Shown: positions 26,691 through 35,907, numbered from the stretch's first letter. The stretch: DNA of 64,000 bases from Curtobacterium sp. Leaf261 (GCF_001422205.1 NZ_LMMJ01000004.1:82510-146509); one strand, 5' to 3'. Program-made: numbers and translations. The notes: a model not told the origin generated them from the sequence alone.

Positions 26691-26796
26691 TCGCAACACG
26701 CGTGATCCCCGGCCGCATAGCGTCCGGGGATCACGTGTTCCGCGACATACGACCGTCGACAGGCATCGCTCACGTTCCGCAGTAGGAGATCAGCTC

Positions 26797-27681
26797 ATGA
26801 GCCAGATCACGGCCATTCCGCTGACGGGCACCCTCGACCGCCCGGCGCTCGTCGGCACAACACCCCGACCGTTCCAAGCGGCACTGTCATGGTCGGTCGC
26901 GGTTGCCGCGGCCGTCTGCCTCGCAGCAACGCTGCTGCTGCTGCACGCCGGTGGCAGAATATTCGTGGTCGAAACACCCTCGATGGGTGAGGCGGCGCCG
27001 GTCGGAACGCTCATCATCGACATGCCGGTGAACCATACCTCTCTCCGCGTGGGCGACATCGTGTCGTTCCAAGTGCCCGCCAACCCGAGCGTGGTGTACA
27101 CCCACCGCATCATCGCGATCGACGCCGCTGGTGGCATCCACACACGGGGTGACGTCAATGGCGCTACCGACCCGTGGACCCTCACCCAGGACAACCTTGT
27201 CGGCGCACCAGCGGCTCTGATCCCCCACCTCGGATGGCTTTTTCGCGCCATCCCGATCCTGTTGATCGGGAACATGCTGATCTGGGTGCTCACGAGTCCG
27301 TTCTCCGACCGGGTCACCCGCAGCTCGCTCCGGGTCGCAGGTGCCGCAACTACAGCCGCGTACGCCGCGTTCCTTCTGAAACCGTTCGTGCACGTCACCA
27401 CGATCGCGAACACAGCGACCGTCCGAAACGTCGACGCGACCGTCATCTCCAGCGGCATTTTTCCCGTCCACGTCAGCGCCCGCGGCGGGAACAGCATCCA
27501 CCTCGTTGACGGACAGGTCGGACATCTCGCCATCCACGAACTCACCCGAAACGGCCAATACCAGATCACGTCAACGATCGACCTTGACGTGGCCGGATGG
27601 GTTGCGCTGATCACAATCTGCCTTATCCCGCTCATATGGTGCCTAGCGATCGGCCGACGGACTGTGGTACGACCAGCATGA
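26797..27681 (+). CDS. SipW-type signal peptidase I
   Basis: 294 aa with an N-terminal helix (VAVAAAVCLAATLLLLHAGG), nucleophile Ser in VVETPSMGEAAPVG, and YTHRIIAID plus HTRGDVNGATDP. The His in THR replaces the usual Lys of bacterial enzymes, as in the ER/SipW branch. Two more helices and an extra C-terminal extracellular region (ANTATVRNVDATVISSGIFP) ending in a final helix are unusual. It should process the flanking exported proteins. GGAG precedes the ATG. Confidence 0.85.
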   Translation: MSQITAIPLTGTLDRPALVGTTPRPFQAALSWSVAVAAAVCLAATLLLLHAGGRIFVVETPSMGEAAPVGTLIIDMPVNHTSLRVGDIVSFQVPANPSVVYTHRIIAIDAAGGIHTRGDVNGATDPWTLTQDNLVGAPAALIPHLGWLFRAIPILLIGNMLIWVLTSPFSDRVTRSSLRVAGAATTAAYAAFLLKPFVHVTTIANTATVRNVDATVISSGIFPVHVSARGGNSIHLVDGQVGHLAIHELTRNGQYQITSTIDLDVAGWVALITICLIPLIWCLAIGRRTVVRPA

Positions 27682-28532
27682 ACATCGGCCATCTGCGGGA
27701 CGGGAAGCTCGTCGCCCTGGTCCTCGTCGTCGCGCTGGCGACACTGCTCGTGCTGACGCAGCTCGCCCCCACCCGTTCCGCCTTCACCGCACAGATCACC
27801 AACAGCACCGACAGTGCCGGCACCGCAACCAACTTCACCTGCACCGGCGCGGTCGGCGTCGACAAAACCAACGCAACATTCGCTTACAAGCTCGGCGAAC
27901 CCTCCGGGTCGACGTCCGCGGCCGACTGGTCTGGCGCGGGAGTCAACGGCACCTACCAGGGTGCGATGACCGCAACCACACCCAGCCCCAACGCATGCCC
28001 CCGAGACACGGGAACGTCCTACGTCCTGGACGGTTCATCAAGCTTCGTCTCAACGCCCACCTCCTACAAAAACCCGACCACGTTCAGCGAAGAAGTGTGG
28101 TTCAAAACCGCCGTCGCCGGCGGCCTCCTCATCGGCTTCGGGAGCAACCAGGTCAGCAGCTCCGGCCAACACGACCGACAGATCTACCTCAACACCACCG
28201 GCCAACTCGTCTTCGGTACCTACAGTTCAGCCGTCCACGTCGTAACCACACCAAAGACCTATAACGACAACACCTGGCATCACGTCGTCGCAACCATGTC
28301 CTCCGACACCGGCATGCGACTCTATGCTGACGGCACCCTCGTCGCATCCAACAGCAGCTACACCGCACCTGAAAACGCCTCCGGGTACTGGCGGATCGGC
28401 TACGACACCATCAGCGGATGGCCCGGCACTGCCAGCAACTACTACTTCACAGGGTCGATGCGATACGCGGCAATATATGGCACGGTGCTGACCCAAACCC
28501 AAGTCACCAACCACTACGCCGCCGGCCGCTGA
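27678..28532 (+). CDS. LamG-like exported adhesin or matrix protein
   Basis: 284 aa. It overlaps the signal peptidase stop by four bases (ATGA). The signal region ends RSAFTAQITNSTDSAGT, the same processing motif as the TasA-like protein. The rest is a concanavalin-A/LamG fold: FSEEVWFKTAVAGGLLIGFG, DNTWHHVVATMSSDTGMRLY and the final YAAIYGTVLTQTQVTNHY. A carbohydrate- or surface-binding matrix component is likely. Confidence 0.85.
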   Translation: MNIGHLRDGKLVALVLVVALATLLVLTQLAPTRSAFTAQITNSTDSAGTATNFTCTGAVGVDKTNATFAYKLGEPSGSTSAADWSGAGVNGTYQGAMTATTPSPNACPRDTGTSYVLDGSSSFVSTPTSYKNPTTFSEEVWFKTAVAGGLLIGFGSNQVSSSGQHDRQIYLNTTGQLVFGTYSSAVHVVTTPKTYNDNTWHHVVATMSSDTGMRLYADGTLVASNSSYTAPENASGYWRIGYDTISGWPGTASNYYFTGSMRYAAIYGTVLTQTQVTNHYAAGR

Positions 28533-28620
28533 CCACCGTCATCCCACGCAAGCCGCCGGCTCTTCCTGCGGGGCCCGCGAACGCAAGCAAGATCGAGTTC
28601 ACGAAGTGGGCCAGTTTTGA
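28533..28620 (-). pseudogene. Fragment resembling the start of the one-helix protein at 46433
   Basis: The minus strand encodes VNSILLAFAGPAGRAGGLRG, close to VNSILLLLAGPPGGAGSQHG of the intact gene at 46433, but the membrane helix that should follow is absent. A broken paralog is the best reading. Confidence 0.4.
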
Positions 28621-28777
28621 AACGCGGTTTTGTAGGCCTTGGGGGAGGTGCCGGTGGTACTGCCAGGGTGCCGTCGTAGGTTTGCGTTGGATCCGAGGCC
28701 GGTCGTCTCGGCAATCTAGGTCATCGTCAGGTCGGTGCGTTTGAGGAGTTCCTGTTTGCTGCCGGCACGAGACGGGT

Positions 28778-29173
28778 TTGCTCGTTCCGACCATCGGTGT
28801 CTCCATAATCGTGCTGGGGGTGCCGCTGGCGTATCTCGCGATCAGCAGTACTGGCCGCCGGGCGCGCGAGCGGCAAGTCGACCAGTGGATCCGCGACCGC
28901 TCCGTTCCCGACGACGTACCGGAACGGCAATGGCGGCCCGCCTTAGAGCGGTCTCGTGAGAGCCTTTGGGTGGCATGGCCCTGGACTCTAATCGCCGCGT
29001 TGCAGGTCGCGAACGCTGTCACCTCACTCGGTGACCTCGACACGCGCGAAGGCCAAGGAGATGTCCTACTGGCAGCGTTCTGGGTCGCGCTGGCGACGTG
29101 GGCGATGATTCGGTGGTTCCGCCTCCGCCCAGTCCTCCAGGCTCTCATAGAGGACACCTCCCGGCACTTCTAG
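28778..29173 (+). CDS. Hypothetical membrane protein, 131 aa
   Basis: Starts at a TTG (LVPTIGVSIIVLGVPLAYLA); three hydrophobic segments, with a charged loop RARERQVDQWIRDRSVPDDV between the first two, and a tail IRWFRLRPVLQALIE. Without a ribosome site the true start may be lost upstream, where 28600-28777 looks like scrambled DNA. Confidence 0.5.
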   Translation: MLVPTIGVSIIVLGVPLAYLAISSTGRRARERQVDQWIRDRSVPDDVPERQWRPALERSRESLWVAWPWTLIAALQVANAVTSLGDLDTREGQGDVLLAAFWVALATWAMIRWFRLRPVLQALIEDTSRHF

Positions 29174-29359
29174 CAGCGAGAACACTAACGAAACACCAAC
29201 ACCCAGGCGGCGCACGACCCCTAGACCCCGCACACATCCGTCGCAGAACAGGCGTAACGGACCCTAACGCCACGCCTGGCCGGCGGCGTGGCACTGCGGT
29301 GCTGAGGTACATCCAGCGCAACACAGCTTGCGAGCATCCTCCGGCACACCTGAACCCTG

Positions 29360-29393
29360 TTGACTGTCAGACGTGAGGGATACTTTCTGCCCA
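29360..29393 (+). promoter_or_regulatory. Leaderless promoter of the TIR-like gene
   Basis: TTGACT (29360-29365), 15 bases, TACTTT (29381-29386), then six bases to the ATG at 29393. This is the clearest -35/-10 pair in the window and predicts transcription starting at the start codon. Confidence 0.65.
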
Positions 29394-30273
29394 TGACAAC
29401 CAAGGTCTTCGTGGTTCACGATCGCAACGCTGCGGCCCGAGATGCCATGTTCTCTTTCCTGCGATCGCTCGGCCTGAAGCCAATCGAGTGGGATCAGGCG
29501 GTAGCTCTAACTGGTCACGGCTCCCCTTATATTGGGTAAGTCCTTGATGTTGCCTCCAAAGAAGGGCAAGCGGTTGTGGTCCTGCCACGCCAGACGACGT
29601 CGCATACATTCGCACTGATTACGCCAGTGGCGACAGCGATCCCGAACTAGTCCCGACCGGTCAGGCGCGCCCTAACGTCCTCTTTGAGGCGGGTATGGCT
29701 ATGGGGCGGGATCCAAAACATACGATTTTGGTGGAACTCGGTGATTTGCGGCCATTCAGCGATGTTGGTGGCCGCCATGCAATCCGAATTTCCAACGAGG
29801 CAGGTTTGCGGAAGTCTCTGGGTGATCGGCTGGCTACGGCAGGGTGTGAGGTTGACCTCACGGGGGGTGATTGGCTCCGTGAGGGTGAATTCACACCGCC
29901 ACGCACCCTGGGAAACGGGCTCCCTGTTGGGAAGAGAGTTCCAAGCCAGGACCGCCGCGGCCCGCACGTTGATGGGCGTTGGCGATCATCGGGTAGCAAC
30001 AAGCTTGACCTCGTGCAGATCACCAATAACGGTGCGGTTAATCTGTTCGATGTCGAAATCAACGTTCCAGCTGAGCTGTCCCAACACGTCACGCTGCACG
30101 ACAGCGGACCAGTGGCGAAGCTTCCCGCCGGGAAGACGTTTACCGCTAGGGGCTGGACAACGCAGAAGACCATGGGTCCGTCGGGCCCCGCACAGTTCGA
30201 ACTTACTCTAACTGCACATCTTGATGACGGAACCTCGTTCAGTCAAAGCGTCTACTTCGATACGGTGGGTTGA
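29393..30273 (+). pseudogene. TIR-like nucleotide-binding protein with nonsense and frameshift
   Basis: MTTKVFVVHDRNAAARDAMF, then SLGLKPIEWDQAVALTGHGS, then PYIG match the PF10137 TIR-like family. TAA at 29537 replaces the expected Glu (GAA), and one base is missing at 29585-29586, where VVVL should join TPDD. After the shift the frame is intact: QARPNVLFEAGMAMGRDPKH, FSDVGGRHAIRISN, GCEVDLTGGDWL, then a ~100-aa predicted beta-sandwich. Relatives act in anti-phage signalling, probably as NAD- or nucleotide-dependent effectors. This copy should be dead. Confidence 0.8.
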
Positions 30274-30275
30274 TT

Positions 30276-30737
30276 ATGGAAATACTAATTGAGTTTCCGC
30301 TCGACGCGGACGGTTTCCTGCGTCGCGAGTGTCCTCATTGTGAACAAGAGTTCAAATGGTATCACGGCCCCACGGACGAAGCGCCGGCGGACTTTGTCTA
30401 CGGAGACACGTACTTCTGTCCACGATGCGGCAGGGCTGCGGATCCTGACCAGTGGTTCACGCAGGAGCAAATCTCCTACCAAGAGGCCGTCGTCGCAGCA
30501 GCAGCCCCGGGAATCATCGCGGACGCGATCGAGCAGGAATTCAAGTCCAGCAGGAACAGCGGTATGACGTTCAAACGTGGCAAGGCGGATGGTCCAGCCG
30601 AGCCAGACCCGTTGGTAGAGCCTGACGACATGGCCATGCTAGCTCCGCCGTGTCACCCTTGGGAGCCGGTCAAGGTGCCCAATGATGCTGTCATGCCAGT
30701 TCATTGCCTACTCTGCGGGCAAGCTTTCGCCGTTTGA
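30276..30737 (+). CDS. Zinc-ribbon protein paired with the TIR-like gene
   Basis: 153 aa. Begins MEILIEFPLDADGFLRRECP; CPHC (residues ~19-22) and CPRC (~50-53) form one zinc site, and a C-terminal CLLC with HPWEP nearby another, so three knuckles are visible. It starts three bases after the TIR-like stop, so the two formed an operon. It is intact, unlike its partner. A sensor or nucleic-acid-binding role in the same defence module is inference. Confidence 0.7.
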   Translation: MEILIEFPLDADGFLRRECPHCEQEFKWYHGPTDEAPADFVYGDTYFCPRCGRAADPDQWFTQEQISYQEAVVAAAAPGIIADAIEQEFKSSRNSGMTFKRGKADGPAEPDPLVEPDDMAMLAPPCHPWEPVKVPNDAVMPVHCLLCGQAFAV

Positions 30738-30779
30738 ACAACTGACATAAGAACCCCTTATCGGCGCATCAGCGGTGCG

Positions 30780-31121
30780 TCAGTTCGCGGCGTCGTAGGC
30801 GTCGCGGACGGCCTGGCTGATGCGGCCGCGGGGAGCGACGTCGTGGCCGTTCTGGGCGGCCCATTCGCGGATCTTGGTCAGTTCGTCGGGGTTGCTGCGC
30901 TTCGCGGTGCGGCTACCGGCGGCACGGCCACGGGTGCCGCTGGTCTTTCGGGCGGCGGCGATGTAGTCGGACAGCGCTTCGCGGAGTGCGTCGGCGTTGT
31001 CGTCGGAGAGGTCGATTTCGTAGGTGGTGCCGTCGAAGCCGAACTGGACGGTCTTGCCGCCGTTTTCGATGGTCTCGCCCGTGATGTCGTCGACGAGATG
31101 CGTGGTGACCTTCTGAGCCAT
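30780..31121 (-). CDS. lsr2: Lsr2-family nucleoid protein
   Basis: 113 aa. N-terminal dimerisation domain MAQKVTTHLVDDITGETIEN with VQFGFDGTTYEIDLSDDNAD; a basic linker; C-terminal AT-hook-like domain with IREWAAQNGHDVAPRGRIS where the RGR grips the minor groove. Lsr2 silences AT-rich foreign DNA in actinobacteria. The start is at ATG 31121. Its presence inside an accessory region suggests an extra copy. Confidence 0.9.
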   Translation of the reverse strand: MAQKVTTHLVDDITGETIENGGKTVQFGFDGTTYEIDLSDDNADALREALSDYIAAARKTSGTRGRAAGSRTAKRSNPDELTKIREWAAQNGHDVAPRGRISQAVRDAYDAAN

Positions 31122-31358
31122 GAATGCAGTGCCTTCCGTGGGGGATAGTCCCTCTATCCTGGCATATCCGCGCGGGACGCTGGCTCTCATCAAAGCGGTC
31201 CTACCGTTAATCGCTTTAATTGAACGCTGTTCACTGCTGGATGGAGGCGCGCCGGTGCGGCGTCCTTCTCAGCGCGGCCGCAGCGGGAGTGCGACGGTCC
31301 TCGTACGCTTACTGGTACGGGTCGTCATACCGCCGGGTTGCGGCCCTGGACCAAAGGT

Positions 31359-31390
31359 GAAGCCCAAGACCCTGCCAGGTCTTGGGCTTC
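31359..31390. terminator. 13-bp perfect hairpin
   Basis: GAAGCCCAAGACC (31359-31371) pairs with GGTCTTGGGCTTC (31378-31390), six-base loop, followed by GGTTTGG. It lies in the 31122-31545 stretch where I see no gene, so it may end an unrecognised short transcript. Confidence 0.65.
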
Positions 31391-31545
31391 GGTTTGGCCT
31401 CCGAGTGGGAAGCCAGGGGATCCATACATCCCCGAGTTCGTCGCTCGGGATCAAGTGTAACGCGCTCTCGTGGCGGGTTCCACTGTAGGGATCTGCTGGT
31501 CCCGCTTCTAGTGTTCGCCGGCGCGCACACCAGGAGGTGGTCTCG

Positions 31546-31659
31546 ATGTCGGACGACACCGAGGGCCGTCCGCCCAGGAAGACAGTGCCGTGGTTGGGGA
31601 TCGCGAGTTTGCTCGTGACCGTCGCCCGGTTGCTGATCGACCTGTGGCGTAAGGGCTAG
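31546..31659 (+). CDS. 37-aa small membrane protein with an ideal ribosome site
   Basis: MSDDTEGRPPRKTVPWLGIA, then SLLVTVARLLIDLWRKG. AGGAGGTGG lies seven bases before the ATG, the strongest ribosome site in the window. One amphipathic helix. A perfect terminator follows nine bases after the stop, so this is a compact, well-formed gene. Function unknown. Confidence 0.6.
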   Translation: MSDDTEGRPPRKTVPWLGIASLLVTVARLLIDLWRKG

Positions 31660-31667
31660 CAGTAGGG

Positions 31668-31697
31668 GTGCCCCCGCCGACATGTCGGCGGGGGCAC
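31668..31697 (+). terminator. 30-bp perfect palindrome terminator
   Basis: GTGCCCCCGCCGACA and TGTCGGCGGGGGCAC are exact complements with no spacer. Directly after the 37-aa gene. Confidence 0.8.
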
Positions 31698-31821
31698 TTC
31701 ACGTAGCGGGGGCAGCACGGGCGGACGCGATGAAGGCCACGGTTGGGTGTGCGGTAGCCGGCCCTTGGGTTCAGCTGGTCGTTGCAACACCACCCTTATT
31801 CGGAGTGTTGCAGATGGGATC

Positions 31822-32014
31822 AAGGAGGACCGGGACGCGCGACCTGTTCCTGTCGAATACGGTTCGCATGCACCGCAAGCTCCGGAACGCCGGCGTCGAG
31901 GCGGAACTACACGTCGGCGAGGCGATGCCGCACGGCGGCTCCGCGGGCGCACCGGAGGACCAGGCGTTCGACGCCGAGCTGCAGCGCTTCCTCCAGCGAC
32001 ACAGCCGTCGCTGA
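31822..32014 (+). pseudogene. C-terminal fragment of an alpha/beta hydrolase
   Basis: TGTRDLFLSNTVRMHRKLRN and AGVEAELHVGEAMPHGGSAG, then EDQAFDAELQRFLQRH, is the end of an HSL-type esterase including its catalytic His in MPHGG. Everything before TGTRDL is missing. The break lies beside an inverted TTGCAACAC / GTGTTGCA motif (31773-31815) like the end of the IS30-type element at the right edge. Confidence 0.7.
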
Positions 32015-32123
32015 CGCGAGCGCGTGACGAGCTGGAGGCATGGTGCCAGCTGGCACCGTGCCTCACGTGCGCATCCTGCCGGACCGCCACCGATACCGTC
32101 ATCCGGTGCACCCGCGCGGATCG

Positions 32124-33044
32124 TCAGCGTGCCAGCGCCTCCCGCAGCCACGCCTGCGCACCAGCGACGTACTCGCGCGCAAGCACGGTGTCGGGAGCCC
32201 AGGCCTCGAAGCCATGCGGTGCGCCGGGAACGACAACGGTGTCGACCGGTGCCCCTCCCGCTCGGAGTGCAGCCGCGTATGCCATGTCCTCGTCGCGGAA
32301 GAGGTCGATGTCGCCAACACCGATCCACGCCGGCGGGAGGCCGCCAAGGTCGGTGCGCCGTGCGGGTGCAGCGTACTCCGGCACCCGCGGGGACCCCGGT
32401 ACCGTCCCGAGGTACGAGCGCCAGCCGAACCGGTTGATGCGGTTGTTCCAGACGAAGTGGTCGATGCGGTCGAGGTCCCGGTCCGCGGCCGTGCGGTCGT
32501 CGAGCATCGGACAGAACAGCCACTGGGCCACCGGGTCGGGGTACGTCGAGTCGGCGAGTCGCTGGACGAGTCCTGCCGCGAGTCCGCCGCCGGCGCTCTG
32601 GCCGCCGATCGCGATTCGTTCCCGGTCGACGCCGAGGGACGCCGCATGCTCCTGCAGCCACATCCAGCCCTGCAGACAATCGTCGAGCGGGATCGGGTAC
32701 GAGTGGTCCGGCGCGAGGCGGTACTCGGCAGAGACGACGACCATCCCGAGCTCGCGGGCGGTCGACGCGCAGAGGCGATCGTCGATCGAGGCGCGGCCGA
32801 TGATCATCCCCCCGCCGTGAATCCAGAACAGCGCCGCGTCGGACTGCTGCTCGTTCGGCCGGTACACGCGGACCGACGGAGCGCGCTTCTTCGGCATCGA
32901 GATCGTCACACAACTCGTGTCGCCGGAGGGCGCCAAGCCGGTCAGTGCACGGGTCAGTTTCCGACCCCACCAGCGGTCCGTCGGCAAATCTACCTGCCGG
33001 CGGACCCTGCCGCGCAATTCCTCGTGCACCAGGGCGATGTCCAT
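32124..33044 (-). CDS. HSL-family alpha/beta hydrolase (esterase)
   Basis: 306 aa. Oxyanion motif FWIHGGGMIIG, nucleophile in IAIGGQSAGGGLAA, Asp in the VGDIDLFRDED region and His in VVPGAPHGFEAW. Typical carboxylesterase or lactone hydrolase of the hormone-sensitive-lipase group. It diverges from the SDR gene across a 170-base region with a palindromic operator. GAGG lies eight bases before the ATG. Confidence 0.9.
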   Translation of the reverse strand: MDIALVHEELRGRVRRQVDLPTDRWWGRKLTRALTGLAPSGDTSCVTISMPKKRAPSVRVYRPNEQQSDAALFWIHGGGMIIGRASIDDRLCASTARELGMVVVSAEYRLAPDHSYPIPLDDCLQGWMWLQEHAASLGVDRERIAIGGQSAGGGLAAGLVQRLADSTYPDPVAQWLFCPMLDDRTAADRDLDRIDHFVWNNRINRFGWRSYLGTVPGSPRVPEYAAPARRTDLGGLPPAWIGVGDIDLFRDEDMAYAAALRAGGAPVDTVVVPGAPHGFEAWAPDTVLAREYVAGAQAWLREALAR

Positions 33045-33101
33045 GCTGACTACCTCGTCTCGTCGTGCTCAGCGTGCTTCGAGCCGCTCACCAGGATGCA
33101 C

Positions 33102-33132
33102 CACTGTTGCGTCTTGGTTCAACAGTGTTGAA
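33102..33132. promoter_or_regulatory. Nested palindromic operator between hydrolase and SDR genes
   Basis: TTCAACAGTGTTGAA (33118-33132) is a perfect 7+1+7 palindrome, and CACTGTTG (33102-33109) is complementary to CAACAGTG (33120-33127). It lies between divergent genes whose neighbour is a TetR regulator, its likely binder. Confidence 0.55.
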
Positions 33133-33217
33133 TGGCCTCGCCGTTGCGCGACGGAACCCGTCGCGCCGGAGCCGACATCGACGCCGGCCGGACCCCGCGG
33201 CGACGAGAGGATGCGCA

Positions 33218-34234
33218 ATGCCCGCCAACGAAACCCCGCTCACCGGCCAGTCGACCGTCGGGACCTGGCTCGACCACCCGACCGGCGGCGTCCTGGTCCG
33301 TGGACTGCTCGCGCCGGCCGGACTCGACCCGGAGGTGCTCACCCCCGCCCGCGGGATGGCTCTGGACCAGCTCGTCACGATGTCCGGCGGCCAGCTGTCC
33401 CAGACCGCGATCGACGACCTCGTCCGGAGCGCCAACGGCGGTGTCATCCCCGAGGACATTGCCGAGGCCGTCTGGCAGGAGCGCGTGAGCACCGGACGGT
33501 TCGCCGGGAAGACCGTGGTCGTCACCGGTGCCGCGTCCGGGATCGGCCGAGCCACGGCCTCCCGGATCACGCGCGAGGGTGGCCGCGTCGTCGCCGTCGA
33601 CGTGTCCGCGGAGCGCCTCGCCGAGTTCGCCGGGTCCTTCGCGGACGTCGATGTCGTGACGGTCACCGGTGACATCACGAAGCAGGAGGACATCGACGCG
33701 ATCGTCGCCGCCGCGGGTGCCCAGATCGACGGGCTCGCGAACGTCGCCGGTATCAACGACGACTTCTCGCCGCTGCACGAGACGACCGACGCCGTCTGGG
33801 ACCGGGTCATCGGCATTAACCTCACGGGTGGGTTCAAGCTCTCTCGAGCCGTGCTGCCGCTCATGGTCGCGGCCGGCCGCGGATCGATCGTGAACGTCGC
33901 CTCCGAGGCTGGGCTGCGCGGCAACGCTTCCGGCAACGCCTACACGGTGTCGAAGCACGGCGTGATCGGGCTGACCCGCAGCGCCGCGTTCATGTACGGC
34001 CCGCAGGGCATCCGCGTCAACGCGGTAGCACCCGGCGGCGTCGCGACGGGCATCCCAATGCCGGCGAACGTCTCTGAGGCTGGCTCGGCGCGACTCGGAC
34101 CGTTCCAGGCGGCGATCCCGTCGCTCGCGACGGCCGAGCAGCTCGCCGCGTCCATCACGTTCCTGCTGAGCGACGACGGCGTGAACATCAACGGAGCCGT
34201 GCTCGCCTCCGACGGTGGCTGGTCGGTCCAGTAG
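33218..34234 (+). CDS. Short-chain dehydrogenase with an N-terminal extension
   Basis: 338 aa. The SDR core starts near residue 95: VVVTGAASGIGRATASR cofactor site, NVAGIND, catalytic Ser in VASEAG and YTVSKHG with Tyr and Lys. The first ~90 residues (GTWLDHPTGGVLVRGLLAPA and so on) form an extra helical domain seen in some actinobacterial SDRs. Likely oxidises a hydroxyl product released by the divergent esterase. GAGAGG precedes the ATG. Confidence 0.85.
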   Translation: MPANETPLTGQSTVGTWLDHPTGGVLVRGLLAPAGLDPEVLTPARGMALDQLVTMSGGQLSQTAIDDLVRSANGGVIPEDIAEAVWQERVSTGRFAGKTVVVTGAASGIGRATASRITREGGRVVAVDVSAERLAEFAGSFADVDVVTVTGDITKQEDIDAIVAAAGAQIDGLANVAGINDDFSPLHETTDAVWDRVIGINLTGGFKLSRAVLPLMVAAGRGSIVNVASEAGLRGNASGNAYTVSKHGVIGLTRSAAFMYGPQGIRVNAVAPGGVATGIPMPANVSEAGSARLGPFQAAIPSLATAEQLAASITFLLSDDGVNINGAVLASDGGWSVQ

Positions 34235-34273
34235 TCCGTCCGTCCGGTCGCGTGGAGTGGTCGAACCTGGGGT

Positions 34274-34819
34274 TCAAGCGGGGTTGACGAGCTCCTGCAT
34301 GAGGCGCCCGTATTTCGCGACAATCTCTTCGTGGTCGGCGGCGAGCAGCTGCTCGTCGCCGACTACCCAGAGCGCATAGAGCAGGCCAGCGACGAGCGAT
34401 GCCGCGAGCGAGGCACGGAGATCGGCGTCCGCACCGCCGAGGCGAGCGCGCAATGGTCCAACGAACCCGAGCTCGTGCTGGCGACGAAGCTCGACGCCGA
34501 TGTTGTCCGAATCGCTCGCACGGAGGATCGCGAGGAACATGGCCCGCACCTGCGGCCCGGCCTCGAGGACGTACCGGATGAATCGTTCCCCAAGCGTGTC
34601 GATCGGCCCCTCCGAGATGGGGTGCTCGGCCTGCACCGACCGCATCGCGGCGAGGAACACGCCATCCTTCGAGCCAAAGTAGTGGATGACAAGCGCGGCG
34701 TCAGCGTCAGCGTCCCGGCCGATATCGCGAAGCGAGGTCCCGGCGTACCCGTTGTCAATGAACAGCCTCGACGCTGCCGCCAGGATCGCGCCACGCTTTG
34801 TTGTCCTGTCCTCCGGCAC
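34274..34819 (-). CDS. TetR-family transcriptional regulator
   Basis: 181 aa from GTG 34819. Helix-turn-helix TSLRDIGRDADADAALVIHY then FGSKDGVFLAAM; the C-terminal domain is the TetR_C type (VGPLRARLGGADADLRASLA). TAGGGT lies six bases before the GTG (leaderless). Convergent with the SDR gene; probably controls the hydrolase/SDR pair. Confidence 0.85.
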   Translation of the reverse strand: MPEDRTTKRGAILAAASRLFIDNGYAGTSLRDIGRDADADAALVIHYFGSKDGVFLAAMRSVQAEHPISEGPIDTLGERFIRYVLEAGPQVRAMFLAILRASDSDNIGVELRRQHELGFVGPLRARLGGADADLRASLAASLVAGLLYALWVVGDEQLLAADHEEIVAKYGRLMQELVNPA

Positions 34820-35001
34820 GGGCCGACCCTAACCGACGGAAGTCGCAGTGTCGTGTCAGCGGTCGATCACCCTTGCTCATACAATCTCCGCCCGCCTGGA
34901 CAATGTCCCGGAGAGCTGTCTGTCTTGATCGAGTGGGGGAGCGGCCAGGCGGCGACCGCAGCGTGGTGTGGCGGGCAGCTGTGAAGCACAGTTCGGAGAT
35001 T

Positions 35002-35553
35002 TCAGCCACCCCATAGCGGCCGGCGGTGCCAGCGTCGGAGGGGACGCGTAGCGTGCCGGAAGCCGGGACCTGTTCCCCCCAACGGTTCCAGGACGCGCGG
35101 CTCGAGCAGCCTCCAAATCCGCTCGAGCTGCAGCCGGCCCCGGTCCTGTTCCCCAACAGGCTGGGGCCGCTTCATGTCCTGGCCGCTACGCCGGCGCGCA
35201 GCTCGAGGGGCTCTCATCGGACCGCTGCGCGGCCTGTTCCTGTCGGGGGGAGGACCGCCTTCGGCGGGCTGTCCTGTCTGATCTGAGCCTGCAAGCCGGC
35301 GCTGCGCCTTGAACCCTGCGGGTTCGTTGTTTGCCCGTGAAGCCTGCGGCGATTGTACGGTCGGCGGCCACAGCGCAAGCAGGACACCACCGATTACAGC
35401 GCCCGAGAGTGCGTTGTCCCGTTGGTTGTCGTCCGCCGACAGGCCGACGGCGCCGAGCAGCAGCCCGAGTCCCGTGAACGTGAGGACCGACAACCCTGCC
35501 ACGACCCAATGACCGCGCGTCACCCGCGGGCCTCTCGCCCGCGGCCCTGCCAT
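35002..35553 (-). CDS. Possible two-helix membrane protein
   Basis: The part VTRGHWVVAGLSVLTFTGLG, LLLGAVGLSADDNQRDNALS and GAVIGGVLLALWPP looks like a real small membrane protein. The frame after it (residues ~75 on) is Arg/Pro-rich and doubtful, so the true stop may be lost. Starts at the ATG at 35553 or an inner GTG. Confidence 0.35.
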   Translation of the reverse strand: MAGPRARGPRVTRGHWVVAGLSVLTFTGLGLLLGAVGLSADDNQRDNALSGAVIGGVLLALWPPTVQSPQASRANNEPAGFKAQRRLAGSDQTGQPAEGGPPPDRNRPRSGPMRAPRAARRRSGQDMKRPQPVGEQDRGRLQLERIWRLLEPRVLEPLGGTGPGFRHATRPLRRWHRRPLWGG

Positions 35554-35615
35554 GCGGCGCCGACGGCCGAGCCGTAGCCCGCGCGTGCGGCGCTGGCGAT
35601 GGGGAACACCGTGCT

Positions 35616-35640
35616 GAGTGCAACAAGCGCTGTTGCACTC
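35616..35640. repeat. Perfect 10-bp inverted repeat
   Basis: GAGTGCAACA (35616-35625), AGCGC, TGTTGCACTC (35631-35640). The TGCAACA core recalls the ends near 31773 and 63920; it may be an insertion-sequence scar or an operator. Confidence 0.45.
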
Positions 35641-35907
35641 ACGAGGAAACCCACGATCTAGGGGACCCACCACTGAATTCCGGCCGCGTGCTCCGTGTCA
35701 TCGTCCGGGTCCGCTCCACGAGTGCAGCGTACTGCGGGGCCGCCGGCGACACGACGCCGAACTTCCGGCAAAGCGGGGCCCCCGAATCACCGGAAGTTCC
35801 GCTCGGGGCGGAGTGTCTCCTCAGCGTTCGTTAGGGTTCGTGTCCGCTTGGTGTGTCGGGTCTGCGACGCCAGGAGAAGACCTGCTCCAAGGAAGTGGAG
35901 TGCGCTC

